A stretch of 64,000 nucleotides of DNA from assembly GCA_011523545.1 (NCBI GenBank), contig WTGN01000094.1, positions 63,001 to 127,000 of the forward strand. The letters run 5' to 3'. The position numbers were made by a program, and so were the translations under genes. Positions 8,343 through 17,141 of this stretch are shown one piece after another (position 1 is the first letter of the stretch; every line of letters starts with the position of its first letter). Under the pieces are notes generated by a model, which had not been told where the DNA came from, made no database searches, and worked only from the letters and a program-made list of their open reading frames with translations. This DNA is from Chloroflexota bacterium (GTDB taxonomy: Bacteria; Chloroflexota; Anaerolineae; Aggregatilineales; Phototrophicaceae).

Positions 8343-8393
8343 GAAAGGTCGTTTGACCTTGATTAGTCGCCTCGTGTGAATTCGATTGCAATC
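8343..8393. promoter_or_regulatory. Hairpin and palindromic operator candidate upstream of sugar ABC operon
   Basis: AAGGTC (8345-8350) and GACCTT (8355-8360) form a hairpin with loop GTTT. Further downstream GATTGCAATC (8384-8393) is a perfect 10-bp palindrome flanked by AATT on both sides, the size and symmetry typical of LacI-family sugar operators. It lies 27 bases before the solute-binding protein start. A TTGACA at 8093-8098 could be the -35 of an upstream promoter. Confidence 0.4.
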
Positions 8394-8420
8394 AATTAAT
8401 GAAGTGAGGAGAAATTGAAA

Positions 8421-9662
8421 ATGAAGAAAACTGTCCTTGGCGTGATGGTGCTGCTGATGATGCTGACGGGTGTCAGCATGGCGCAGGATGTGGTGCTGGA
8501 ATTCCAGCAGTGGTGGGAGCCGGAATTGCCGGCCGGTTCTTTCCGCGCGATTTTGGATGATTTTGAAGCGGCCAACCCGGGCATTCGCGTTGAGACGATC
8601 AGCGGTCCCTACCTGACGACGAAGGACCAGATCATCGCGAGCGCGGCGACCGGCACGATGGCCGATGTCGTCGGCCTGGACGGCGCCTGGGTCAACGTGC
8701 TTTGGAAGCAAGGCGCGCTGCATAGTCTGACGCAAGCCATGGCCGACGCCATGTACGATGACGGCGAGTTGGCGGCGCAAATTCGACTGGCTGGCGAGAC
8801 CTACATGATCCCCATCGCCAACTTCATTTACCCGGTCTTTGTCAATCTTGACATGCTGGAAGCGGCCGGCATTGACCCTCCGTCGACACGCGCTGAATTC
8901 GCCGCGGCGGCCGTGGCATTGACCGACCCCGACAACAACGTGTATGGCTGGGCGCAGCCGCTTTCGCTGGAGCAGCCCAATGGCATCCAGAATGACACCA
9001 TGTCCTGGCTCTGGGCCACCGGCGGCAGCATGCTCGATGACATGGGTCAGCCGAACCTGGCCGGTAATGAGCAGCTGGCGGAGACGATGGCGTACATCAA
9101 GAGCCTGCACGACGCGGGCGTGGTCGCGCCGGGCGCCTTCGCAATGAAGGAAAATGAGAAGGTCGAGGAATTCGTCAACGAGCGCGTCGCCATGATCATC
9201 AACACGCTGGCGCACTTCACGCTGATCCGCGAGCGCAATCCGGATTTGAATTTCGATATCACGGCTTTGCCGGCGGCTGAAGGTTACGATGGTCCGCGCG
9301 GCTTGCCGTACGCCTCTTGGGGCATTGGCATCAGCTCCAATACCGAGCACAAAGCCGAAGCCTGGAAGCTGATCGACTATTTGACCAGCGTCGAAGGTAA
9401 TACGAAGCTGACGTCGATTGCGAATGCCTTCCCGGGCAATGTCAATGCGACGCCGGACTTCATCCAGACCGATCAGCTCTTTATGACCGCCTTTGAGATC
9501 TTCCAAGAGGGCTACCTGGCGAACGAGTTCACCGGGCTGCCGGCGGCGGAAGAGTTGATGCGTCAGTTCGATGAGCCTTTCCAATTCTATCTGGAAGGCG
9601 AAATTGAACTGGAAGAGTTCCTGGAAATCGCGCAAGAAGAATGGGAAGCGATCTTCGAGTAG
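8421..9662 (+). CDS. Sugar ABC transporter, extracellular solute-binding protein (family 1)
   Basis: This is a 413-residue binding protein for a carbohydrate importer. It has a Sec signal peptide (MKKTVLGVMVLLMMLTGVSMA, cleaved before QD) and no lipobox Cys, so how it is held at the surface is unclear. The mature protein begins VVLEFQQWWEPE and has the two-lobed family 1 pattern, with Trp-rich segments and GLPYASWGIGISSNTEHKAE late in the chain. GAGGAG nine bases before the ATG supports this start over an in-frame TTG at 8415. Two permease genes follow. The ligand cannot be read directly, but the aldolase and sugar kinase downstream point to a sugar or sugar alcohol. Confidence 0.9.
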   Translation: MKKTVLGVMVLLMMLTGVSMAQDVVLEFQQWWEPELPAGSFRAILDDFEAANPGIRVETISGPYLTTKDQIIASAATGTMADVVGLDGAWVNVLWKQGALHSLTQAMADAMYDDGELAAQIRLAGETYMIPIANFIYPVFVNLDMLEAAGIDPPSTRAEFAAAAVALTDPDNNVYGWAQPLSLEQPNGIQNDTMSWLWATGGSMLDDMGQPNLAGNEQLAETMAYIKSLHDAGVVAPGAFAMKENEKVEEFVNERVAMIINTLAHFTLIRERNPDLNFDITALPAAEGYDGPRGLPYASWGIGISSNTEHKAEAWKLIDYLTSVEGNTKLTSIANAFPGNVNATPDFIQTDQLFMTAFEIFQEGYLANEFTGLPAAEELMRQFDEPFQFYLEGEIELEEFLEIAQEEWEAIFE

Positions 9663-9698
9663 CGTTCCCTTTCAGCGTATTCCAATAGTTGCAACGCT

Positions 9699-9727
9699 GG
9701 GGCGGTCGGTTCTGAATTGGCCGCCTC
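9699..9727 (+). other. Stem-loop between binding-protein and permease genes
   Basis: GGGGCGG pairs with CCGCCTC (one G-T pair) around a 15-nt loop. Such structures after the first gene often protect the binding-protein mRNA or reduce read-through, which gives excess binding protein over permeases. That role is inferred here. Confidence 0.4.
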
Positions 9728-9745
9728 AGTCTAAAGGGAGCATGC

Positions 9746-10678
9746 ATGAGCGCAGCGGTACAGCGCGACGTCTCTGAACCCGCGAATATCCTATGGGAGC
9801 AGAGGAAGCGCAAACTCCTCCCCTACGGCTATCTTTCGCCGACGCTGCTGCTGCTCGCGGCGTTGACAGTCATCCCGATCACCACGGTTTTCCTCTATTC
9901 CCTGGTCGACAACGTCATCGTCAACCCGAACCAGCCGGTGTTTGTTGGCCTGGAGAATTATGAAGAGGTGCTGACGAACCGCAAATTCCGCGGCGCGCTC
10001 AGCAATACGATGTACTTCTCGCTCGTCAGCGTGGTGGTGCATTTCGTCATTGGCTTGTCATTCGCGCTGCTGCTAAATTCGCGCCTGCTCAGCGCCAATG
10101 TCAAGGCGGTCTTCCGCGTCATCTACATTCTGCCCTGGGTCTTCACGGCGTCAATCATCGCTATATTGTGGCGTCTGCTGCTGAACCCGCATGGCGTTGT
10201 CAATTTTGTGCTGCTTGAGTTGGGGATCATTCCGGAGCTAAACGAGTGGCTTTCCGACCGCAAATTGGCCTTGAACGCGGTGACTTTCATCAATATCTGG
10301 TCGGGTTATCCCTTTTATATGGTCAGTTTCCTGGCTGGCTTGCAGGGCATCCCGGACGACCTCTACGAGTCGGGGCGGGTTGACGGCGGCAATGCCTGGC
10401 AGCTCTTCCGTCATATTACGCTGCCGCAGCTAAGGCCAATCATTATCAGCTTGGCCCTGCTGGATTTCATTTGGACGATCCATCAATTCACCTTGATCTG
10501 GATGACCACCGGCGGCGGTCCCTTGCGCTCGACCGAGGTCTTAAGCACTTATACTTATAAAGCGGCCTTCAGTTCTCATGAGTATTCAATCGCGTCCACC
10601 ATCGCGATGGTGATCCTGGCGATTTGCACATTCGTCGCGATCTTTTACGTACGCAGCCAAAGAATGGCGGATGAGTGA
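9746..10678 (+). CDS. Sugar ABC transporter permease (MalF/UgpA type)
   Basis: This is a 310-residue inner-membrane permease with about six hydrophobic helices, starting with LLLLAALTVIPITTVFLYSL. The EAA loop that docks on the ATPase is ESGRVDGGNAWQLFRHITLP. AAAGGGAG lies seven bases upstream of the ATG. It overlaps the second permease by eight bases. No ATPase gene is present nearby, so a shared MsmK/UgpC-type ATPase encoded elsewhere must energise the system. Confidence 0.93.
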   Translation: MSAAVQRDVSEPANILWEQRKRKLLPYGYLSPTLLLLAALTVIPITTVFLYSLVDNVIVNPNQPVFVGLENYEEVLTNRKFRGALSNTMYFSLVSVVVHFVIGLSFALLLNSRLLSANVKAVFRVIYILPWVFTASIIAILWRLLLNPHGVVNFVLLELGIIPELNEWLSDRKLALNAVTFINIWSGYPFYMVSFLAGLQGIPDDLYESGRVDGGNAWQLFRHITLPQLRPIIISLALLDFIWTIHQFTLIWMTTGGGPLRSTEVLSTYTYKAAFSSHEYSIASTIAMVILAICTFVAIFYVRSQRMADE

Positions 10679-11522
10679 GATGATCGGCAGTCGCAGGCAG
10701 ATTCTTGTTCGAAAGATGCTGGTGTGGATTGCGCTGATCCTGGGCGCTTGTTTTTCCGGTTTGCCGGTGCTGTGGATGGTGGCATCGTCATTCAAATCCA
10801 ATTTGGAGATTTTCGCTTATCCGCCGGCCTTAATCGACCACTCTTTTTCTTTTGACGCCTACTTGGCGGTTTTGAGCGATCCGGGGCAATTGCGCTTTTT
10901 CTTCAACAGTTATCTCGTCGCCATTATGGTGACGATTTGCACCGTTGTCACCAGCATCCTGGCGGGATACAGTTTCAGCCGCTACGACTTTCGCTTCAAG
11001 CGAGTCTTGAACCTCATCATCATCGGCGTGCAGTCGGTGCCGCCCATTACGCTGATGATTCCCTATTTTGGCCTCATCGTCTGGCTGGGCATCTACAACT
11101 CATATACCGCGCTCGTCCTGACCTATATGGTGTTTACCCTGTCCTACGCCATCATCATGATGACCGGCTATTTCAATACACTACCGCGCGATTTGGACGA
11201 AGCGGTCATGATCGACGGCGGCGGCAGTTTTGTGACGCTGTGGCGGATTCTGGTGCCGATATCGCTGCCTGGGATTGTTGCGGTCGGTGTTTATACTTTC
11301 ATGCTGGCCTGGAACGAATTCTTGTTCGCGCTTACCTTGACGCGCACCAATGACATGCGCACGGTGCCGATCGGCATCCACCTGCTGATGGGGCAGCATT
11401 CGTTTGAATGGAACCAGATGCTGGCGCTGAGCGTGCTGGGCTCGCTGCCGGTGCTGATTTTATTCCTCTTGTTCCAACGCTATTTCATCGCCGGTATGTC
11501 GGCAGGCTCGGTTAAGGGGTAA
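10671..11522 (+). CDS. Sugar ABC transporter permease (MalG/UgpE type)
   Basis: This is a 283-residue partner permease with six predicted helices. The EAA loop is DEAVMIDGGGSFVTLWRILV, followed by the conserved Pro. The start overlaps the end of the first permease gene, which implies translational coupling. The family fits CUT1-type importers for oligosaccharides, glycerol phosphate or polyols. Confidence 0.93.
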   Translation: MSEMIGSRRQILVRKMLVWIALILGACFSGLPVLWMVASSFKSNLEIFAYPPALIDHSFSFDAYLAVLSDPGQLRFFFNSYLVAIMVTICTVVTSILAGYSFSRYDFRFKRVLNLIIIGVQSVPPITLMIPYFGLIVWLGIYNSYTALVLTYMVFTLSYAIIMMTGYFNTLPRDLDEAVMIDGGGSFVTLWRILVPISLPGIVAVGVYTFMLAWNEFLFALTLTRTNDMRTVPIGIHLLMGQHSFEWNQMLALSVLGSLPVLILFLLFQRYFIAGMSAGSVKG

Positions 11523-11570
11523 ACTTCGCCGGCGAGATTTATCCGACCAAAATGAGATGAAGATGCCACT

Positions 11571-12431
11571 ATGCTATTGAACATGAGAGATTTGCTGGCG
11601 GTCGCCCGGGCGAACCGTTTTGCGGTGCCGGCTTACAACATCAGCAGCAGCATGCTGCTAAAGGGCGCGCTTGAAGCGGCGGAAGAAGCGCGAGCGCCCG
11701 TCATCATCGCCATTCATCCCGATGAACTGGCCTTTGTCGGGACGGCTTTTGTGACTATGGCGCTGGAAGAAGCTGTACAAGCGACCGTGCCTGTCGTCGT
11801 ACATCTTGATCATGGTTCTTCTGTGAAGCAAGTGATGGGCGCCATCCGCGCGGGCTTCACTTCCGTCATGATCGACGCTTCCGAGCTGCCTCTGGACGAG
11901 AATATCGCCGCCTGCCGGGAAGTGACGGCGCTGGCCCATGCGGTGAATGTGTCGGTCGAAGGCGAGCTGGGCACCATCGGCGAGCTTGACGAGGAGGCGG
12001 AAGCGGGCGCGGAAGAAGTGATATTCGTCAAGCCGGAAGAAGTGAAACAATTTGTGGACGCCACCGAAGTTGACACGCTGGCGGTCGCGATTGGCACCTC
12101 GCACGGCTTGTATCCTAAAGATATGAAGCCGGAAATACGCCTGGATTTGCTCAAGGATATCAGCGCGAAGGTGGATATTCCGTTTGTGCTGCATGGCGGT
12201 TCCGGCAATCCGGACGCGGAAATCGCGCAGGCGGTGGCCTTGGGCATTTGCAAGATCAACATCTCCGCTGATATGAAGAATGCCTTTTATCAGAAGGCGC
12301 GCGAAGTTCTGACTAACCCGATTTTGCGGGAACCGAGCAGCATCTATCCGGCTTGCATTGACGCCATGAAAGTCGTCTGCCGCCAGAAGTTTGACCTGTT
12401 CAGCACTACCGGCAAGGCTGATCTGTATTAA
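11571..12431 (+). CDS. Class II ketose-bisphosphate aldolase
   Basis: This is a 286-residue zinc-dependent aldolase of the FbaA/GatY/KbaY group, which cleaves fructose- or tagatose-1,6-bisphosphate to dihydroxyacetone phosphate and glyceraldehyde 3-phosphate. The catalytic and zinc-binding residues are seen in VHLDHGSS, the VEGELGTIG glutamate segment, GTSHG and VLHGGSGN. NISADMKNAF binds the phosphate. It lies 49 bases after the permeases and before the sugar kinase, so import, phosphorylation and cleavage may be encoded together. Which bisphosphate it prefers cannot be decided. Confidence 0.9.
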   Translation: MLLNMRDLLAVARANRFAVPAYNISSSMLLKGALEAAEEARAPVIIAIHPDELAFVGTAFVTMALEEAVQATVPVVVHLDHGSSVKQVMGAIRAGFTSVMIDASELPLDENIAACREVTALAHAVNVSVEGELGTIGELDEEAEAGAEEVIFVKPEEVKQFVDATEVDTLAVAIGTSHGLYPKDMKPEIRLDLLKDISAKVDIPFVLHGGSGNPDAEIAQAVALGICKINISADMKNAFYQKAREVLTNPILREPSSIYPACIDAMKVVCRQKFDLFSTTGKADLY

Positions 12432-12439
12432 CGACGATC

Positions 12440-12512
12440 GTAGGGGCGTTGCGGTGACTCGCCCAAAGATGGATCGCATCGCCAAGACGGGCGAGGCAAG
12501 TCTCGCTTCTAC
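12440..12512. repeat. REP-like palindromic unit (family C)
   Basis: The unit starts GTAGGGGCG and ends CTCGCTTCTAC, which is nearly its reverse complement. Inside, ACTCGCCC and GGGCGAG are also inverted. It fills most of the gap between the aldolase and kinase genes. Relatives lie at 2117 and 40324. Confidence 0.55.
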
Positions 12513-12527
12513 AAGTACCCAGCTGCC

Positions 12528-13712
12528 ATGAGCGAGCAAATCGCGCTCGGCTTCTGTAATAATGTCGACTATGAGATCATCTGGGACGCCGACATCCTTG
12601 CAGATTTGGCGCTGCGATACCGGATCGGCGCTGGCGAGCCTGATGCGCGCATTGCAATTCATTCAGAGCGCGACCTCATCGTTTCCATTCTGGGATTCAT
12701 GGAGGCGGGACAAGGGGGCGAGCGTTACGTTGGCGGGTCGGAACTCATTGAGCGCTTCGCGGCGCGTTTTAAGAAGAATGTGACCTTGGGCGGGACCTCC
12801 GTGCGGGCCGCGATCGCGATGCGGAAACTGGGCTACCGCGCGGCGCTGCATTTGATTACGCAGAACGACGATGTTAGGCGCCTGCTGCCGCCGGACTGCC
12901 CTTATGTTTGCAGCAATGCGGGCGATAGCTTCTATCCGCATCTCATCGTGCAGTTTGACGAGGGCGACCGGGTGTGTGCGGGCGATATCGATATCCGCGC
13001 GCGCCAGTCCAATCGACTGATCTTCCATTGCAATGCCGATAGAATGGCCATGAAGCTGAATCCCGATTTCGCCGATTTCCTGTCAAGCGCGCGCGTGCTT
13101 TTGATATCAGGTTTCAATGCGATGCAGAGTGGAGGGCTGCTTACCGAGCGATTGGCGACGGTCACGGGCATGCTGGAGCGGCTGCCAGCAGACGCGGCGG
13201 TATTTCTTGAAGACGGCGACTATTTTGATCCCTCGTTTCGACGGCTGATTTTTCGCGCGCTCGGGCCGAGACTGGATGTTTTCAGTTTGAATGAAGACGA
13301 GCTTCAGACGCATCTCCAGCGCCAGGTAGCGCTGCATGATCCCGGCCAAACGCGGCGGGCGCTGCAGGATTTGCACCGGCTCATCCCCGCCAGGACGATC
13401 GTCTTGCACACGCGATATTGGGCGACGGCTTATGGCGAGCGCGCTGTCCATTATGCGGCTGCGCTGAAGGCGGGCGTCACCATGGCGACGACGCGCTTTC
13501 GTTATGGGGATGACTTTACCGTTGCGAATTACCGCGAAATCGAGAAGCGGGCGGCGCCGGCCGAATATGCGAAGTTTGCCGCGGCCATCAACATGGAGAC
13601 GGAGGACACTGTCTACTGCGTAGTGGTGGCGGAGGTGGAGCAGAGCAAGGCGACGACCATCGGGCTGGGCGATGCCTTCGTCGGCGGCTTCCTTCCGGCG
13701 CTTTTATCCTGA
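12528..13712 (+). CDS. ADP-dependent phosphofructokinase/glucokinase family protein
   Basis: This 394-residue protein has a ribokinase-like fold of the ADP-dependent sugar kinase type, best known from archaea. GGTSVRAAIAMRKLGYRAAL is the substrate-side glycine motif, VFSLNEDELQTHL the family's Asn-Glu-rich segment, and TIGLGDAFVGGFL carries the GxGD catalytic Asp near the C-terminus. Family members phosphorylate glucose or fructose 6-phosphate using ADP. Its place after a sugar importer and a bisphosphate aldolase fits a role in making the aldolase substrate. No clear ribosome-binding site precedes the ATG. The phosphoryl donor and the sugar are inferred from the family only. Confidence 0.65.
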   Translation: MSEQIALGFCNNVDYEIIWDADILADLALRYRIGAGEPDARIAIHSERDLIVSILGFMEAGQGGERYVGGSELIERFAARFKKNVTLGGTSVRAAIAMRKLGYRAALHLITQNDDVRRLLPPDCPYVCSNAGDSFYPHLIVQFDEGDRVCAGDIDIRARQSNRLIFHCNADRMAMKLNPDFADFLSSARVLLISGFNAMQSGGLLTERLATVTGMLERLPADAAVFLEDGDYFDPSFRRLIFRALGPRLDVFSLNEDELQTHLQRQVALHDPGQTRRALQDLHRLIPARTIVLHTRYWATAYGERAVHYAAALKAGVTMATTRFRYGDDFTVANYREIEKRAAPAEYAKFAAAINMETEDTVYCVVVAEVEQSKATTIGLGDAFVGGFLPALLS

Positions 13713-13718
13713 GCGGGA

Positions 13719-14026
13719 GTGTATCGAATTTGGTGGGAATCGAAAAACTTTACCACCGAGTACACCGAGAAAAGGGAGGACACCGAGAATCATAAGAGAA
13801 TTAGCCTTTTCTCCGTAGTTCCACATAAATCTTGCGAAAACTGTATTGCGATTTATGGCTGCAATGGGCGAGCCGCCGACTCGCCCGTACAACGATTCGT
13901 AAATATGGCGAGTTCTTTCAGAATAGGATTTTTCGCATTACTTAATTGTTGCTGCTTCCGTGTTCTTCCTTTCTTGCTGGTGAAACTGAACGTGGCTCAT
14001 TTGTATTTACACCGAATCGGATACAC
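13719..14026. mobile_element. MITE-like element, family A copy 1, interrupted by family B
   Basis: The element starts GTGTATCGAATT and ends with GGATACAC, giving inverted ends. Its inner text (CTTTACCACCGAGTACACCG and GGTGAAACTGAA) matches the uninterrupted copies at 36086 and 39979, which are each 164 bp. Here about 145 bp of extra DNA, including the family B element at 13833-13937, sits in the middle. It has no coding capacity. Confidence 0.7.
13833..13937. mobile_element. MITE-like element, family B copy 1 (105 bp), nested
   Basis: The element has short inverted ends (TGCGAAAA and TTTTCGCA) and a central hairpin, GGGCGAGCCGCCGACTCGCCC. It aligns along its whole length with 17391-17495, also 105 bp, and the flanks beyond the ends are similar for another 20 bases. 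It lies inside a family A element. Confidence 0.6.
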
Positions 14027-14048
14027 CTCCTCCTGAGCGGATCGCGGC

Positions 14049-15914
14049 TCAGAAGTTGCGCCCGCGCTTGCGGCTATCGCCCACGCGCTGGGTGATGCCC
14101 AGCGAGTCCAAATGCTCAAGCACCGGAATGGCGTATTTGCGCGATGTGCCGAATTTGTCGCGCAGCGTTTTGGCGTCGATTTCACCGAAGTCCCTTATGT
14201 GGGCGCGGATGGCGGAAACAAGCTGGTCGTAACTGTCGGCGGCGAAGGCGATGCGCTCATTGACATGCACGATCTTCCGCAGGTCTCGCAGGGCGCGCAA
14301 GACGTCTTCGCCCGCTTGGTCGTTGAGCTCGGCGATGCTCGGCGGCGAATAAGGTTGGGCGTCAAGGGCCCGCATAACTTGCGCGGCCTTGGCTTCTTGA
14401 TCGTTGGAGAATCTGATCGCATGGTCGCGCAGCCGTACAAATTTCGATTCGAGGACCAGCCTGGCGTCGGCGGCGATCACGCTGTCGAGCAGGCTCAATT
14501 TGACATTGACGCGGCTTTGCAGTTCAGGGCGCAGCATGCCGAGCCGCAATGGGTTGGCCTGATGGTAGATGCTCAACTCGGTGATTACATTCTGGCAGAG
14601 CGCGGCCCAGGAATCGGTCGCCCAGTAGCGCTTGTCAATCTCTTGAATCAAGCCCGCGCTCAAGGCTTCGTCAAGGGCGCTGCGCAAGTCGCTGTCGCTG
14701 TAGCCCAGCTTCTTCTGCAGGTCTGTCAGTTTCTGAGGCGCGTCGCCCTTGGCCGCCAGGGCCAGCCTTTCAGCCGGCGACCCGCGCAATTGCAGCTCAA
14801 GTTCGTCAATTATGCCGGGCTGAAAGCGCTTCAAGCGGCGGCCGGGATGCGCGTTGACGATGAGGCCGCCGCCAATCGTCTCGGCCGGCGACGGATAGCG
14901 CAGGATAAAACGATCGCCGCGGGAGACGGGCTGGGGGTTGCGCAGGCGGATTTGCAGCCAGCCATGCTTGCCGGGCGCCAGGGCGTCGGCGTCCAGCAGG
15001 CGGACATTGGCGATGGACTCGGAGGCGCCGCAGAAAAACTTGACCTCGGCATTATGCTTCAGCGGACGGTCGATGTCGCCGAGCTGCCTGAAGTGAGCAT
15101 CCGCCAGCAGGGTGGGCTGCAACTGACCGGGGTAGGTTAACATGTCGCCGCGCTGTATATCGCCGCTGTTGATACCGGCGACATTGACCGCGACCCGGCT
15201 GCCGGGCGCCGCGGTTTCTACGTCACGCCGGTAACTTTGCAGCCCTCGGACGCGGCCGGCGCGGCCGGTTGGCTGCAGCTCGACATTGTCGCCGAGGGAC
15301 AGCGTGCCGCCGGAAAGCGTGCCGGTAACCACGGCGCCGAAGCCGCTGACTGTGAAGACCCGGTCGATCGGCAGGCGCGGCTGATAATAATTGACGCGCA
15401 GCGGCAGCCGGGCCAGGGCGTTTTGCAGCGCGGCCAGGAGCTCGCCGATGCCGGCGCCGGTGTGAGCGGAAAGCGCGACCAGCGGCAGCTCGCCCAATTG
15501 CGTTTCTGCAAGCAGCTCCGCGATCTCCAGCTTTACCAGATCGAGCCATTCCGGGTCGTCAATCAGATCGATCTTGCTAATGACGACAATGATGTCTTGA
15601 ATATCGAGCAGCTGGAGGATGGCCAGGTGTTCGCGCGTTTGGGGCATGATGCCTTCGTCGGCGGCGATGACAAGCAGGGCGGCGTCGATCCCGCCGACGC
15701 CGGCCAGCATGTTTTCGATAAAGTCGCGATGCCCCGGCACATCCACGATGCCGACAGTTTCGCCGCTCGGCAAATCCAACCAGGCAAAACCGAGATCGAT
15801 GGTCATCTTGCGGCTCTGCTCTTCGATGAGCCGATCGGGATTGATGCCGCTGAGCTTTTCGACCAGTGTGGATTTCCCGTGGTCAACGTGCCCGGCCGTC
15901 CCAATAACGCGCAT
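14049..15914 (-). CDS. selB: Selenocysteine-specific elongation factor SelB
   Basis: This 621-residue GTPase delivers selenocysteinyl-tRNA to UGA codons followed by a SECIS hairpin. The GTPase motifs are GTAGHVDHGKST (G1), DVPGH (G3) and SKID (G4). EF-Tu-like beta-barrel domains follow, and the C-terminal 250 residues have the winged-helix repeats that bind SECIS RNA. The length is normal for SelB. The start ATG is followed by RVIGTAGHVDHG, as expected. No selA, selC, selD or selenoprotein gene with an in-frame UGA was recognised in this window. A coiled-coil gene lies directly upstream, three bases away. Confidence 0.95.
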   Translation of the reverse strand: MRVIGTAGHVDHGKSTLVEKLSGINPDRLIEEQSRKMTIDLGFAWLDLPSGETVGIVDVPGHRDFIENMLAGVGGIDAALLVIAADEGIMPQTREHLAILQLLDIQDIIVVISKIDLIDDPEWLDLVKLEIAELLAETQLGELPLVALSAHTGAGIGELLAALQNALARLPLRVNYYQPRLPIDRVFTVSGFGAVVTGTLSGGTLSLGDNVELQPTGRAGRVRGLQSYRRDVETAAPGSRVAVNVAGINSGDIQRGDMLTYPGQLQPTLLADAHFRQLGDIDRPLKHNAEVKFFCGASESIANVRLLDADALAPGKHGWLQIRLRNPQPVSRGDRFILRYPSPAETIGGGLIVNAHPGRRLKRFQPGIIDELELQLRGSPAERLALAAKGDAPQKLTDLQKKLGYSDSDLRSALDEALSAGLIQEIDKRYWATDSWAALCQNVITELSIYHQANPLRLGMLRPELQSRVNVKLSLLDSVIAADARLVLESKFVRLRDHAIRFSNDQEAKAAQVMRALDAQPYSPPSIAELNDQAGEDVLRALRDLRKIVHVNERIAFAADSYDQLVSAIRAHIRDFGEIDAKTLRDKFGTSRKYAIPVLEHLDSLGITQRVGDSRKRGRNF

Positions 15915-15917
15915 GAA

Positions 15918-17141
15918 CTAGAGGCCGCCAATGCCATCTGCATTGATGCGATTGTTGATATTCGCCCCGCCTGCGCTTTCGCTGACATCAAATTCAAGCA
16001 TCATGGCCTGATAGCGCTCGCGGTAGAGCTCGGCGCGGGCGCGCTCCAGGAGCCAGAGCCGCTCGATATTGCTGCGCAAGCTGGGAATGGAGCCCTCGAC
16101 ATTGTCGACGCGTTTGATGAAATTGGCGAACTCGCGGTCATGATTGCGCCAGACTTCGTCGCTCGAGAGGGTCAACTGTTTCCAGCGTTTCTGGTCTTCA
16201 TCGCGCCAGTCATTCCATTCTTCGCGGAAGCGCTCTTCGCTCAGGCGCTGCATCTCGGAGGTCTCGTTGATGCGCCGTTCGAGACGATCGCCGATGCGAT
16301 TGAAGTCGTCGACGATCCGTTTCATTTCGCGGTAGGCCTGCGCCCAGACTTCGAAGCGCTCGATGTTTTTCTGCAGTTCTTCGTCGTGCACGCCAAAGCG
16401 CTTTGTGAGTTCTGACAGTTGCTGGTCCCGCTGTTGGACCAGGAGCTGCTGCTGATCGATGAACTGCTGAATTTGGTCACGCCGTTCGCGGTCCAGGTTG
16501 TTGAAATCCTGAATGCGACGTTCATTGCGGACCGCAAGCTCTTCAAGCAGGGCCAGCTTGGGTTGGATGCCGTCCACCGATTTTTTGTATTCGGGCAATT
16601 CGGTTTCGATTTCCGCCAGCCGTCTGGTGTCGGTCCGCCGCTGCTCTTCCAGAAAACTCAGGCGCCGATCTGGCCCTTCCAGCTTTTTGGTCAGGTCGTC
16701 GACCTCCTGGTTCAGCAGGCGCATGGCGTTGGTCAAACGGTCGCCTTCGGTTTGCAAGTCGCTGATGTTTGCAAGTTGCCTTTCGAGCCGGTCGGCCTTT
16801 TCGCTCAATTCGGCGACCGCGCGCTGGATGTTCTCGCGCTGTAGCTGGAGGCGCCGCTCGGCTTCGCGCTCGGCAGTGAGGCGGCGGGCTTCGGCATTCT
16901 CCAGCATGAGTTCCATGTCTTGGCGCACTTGCTCGATGATGTCATGTTCCTTCTTCGCCGGCAGCGATTCCAGCTTCATCAGAGCTTGATCAGACTCCAC
17001 GGTATTGACACGGCGCTGCATGGTGTCGACCGAATTGGACTGCTGCGCGAGGCGTTCTTCCAGCGTGGCGATCAGCGCCTTGTCACGGCGGCGTTCCTCG
17101 TCCAGCCACTCGATCATGCTGGCTATTTGATTGATCTGCAT
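15918..17141 (-). CDS. Long coiled-coil protein of unknown function
   Basis: The 407-residue product is almost wholly heptad-like and rich in Glu, Arg, Gln and Leu, with no signal peptide or membrane helix and almost no Gly or Pro. The start MQINQIASMIEWLDEERRRD at 17141 is chosen because GGAG lies nine bases upstream; the longer frame would add a low-quality Pro/Arg-rich leader. It ends three bases before selB and is probably co-transcribed with it. I recognise no family, and the function is unknown. A structural or scaffolding role is possible. Confidence 0.7.
   Translation of the reverse strand: MQINQIASMIEWLDEERRRDKALIATLEERLAQQSNSVDTMQRRVNTVESDQALMKLESLPAKKEHDIIEQVRQDMELMLENAEARRLTAEREAERRLQLQRENIQRAVAELSEKADRLERQLANISDLQTEGDRLTNAMRLLNQEVDDLTKKLEGPDRRLSFLEEQRRTDTRRLAEIETELPEYKKSVDGIQPKLALLEELAVRNERRIQDFNNLDRERRDQIQQFIDQQQLLVQQRDQQLSELTKRFGVHDEELQKNIERFEVWAQAYREMKRIVDDFNRIGDRLERRINETSEMQRLSEERFREEWNDWRDEDQKRWKQLTLSSDEVWRNHDREFANFIKRVDNVEGSIPSLRSNIERLWLLERARAELYRERYQAMMLEFDVSESAGGANINNRINADGIGGL

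Noticed and set aside
8325..9635. A 436-codon - strand frame opposite the solute-binding protein
   Set aside because: The + strand product has a signal peptide, a good ribosome site and family features; the - strand product has none.
14112..16415. Two long + strand frames opposite selB and the coiled-coil gene
   Set aside because: SelB is unambiguous on the - strand, and the second frame spans the boundary of two real genes, which is typical of antisense shadows.
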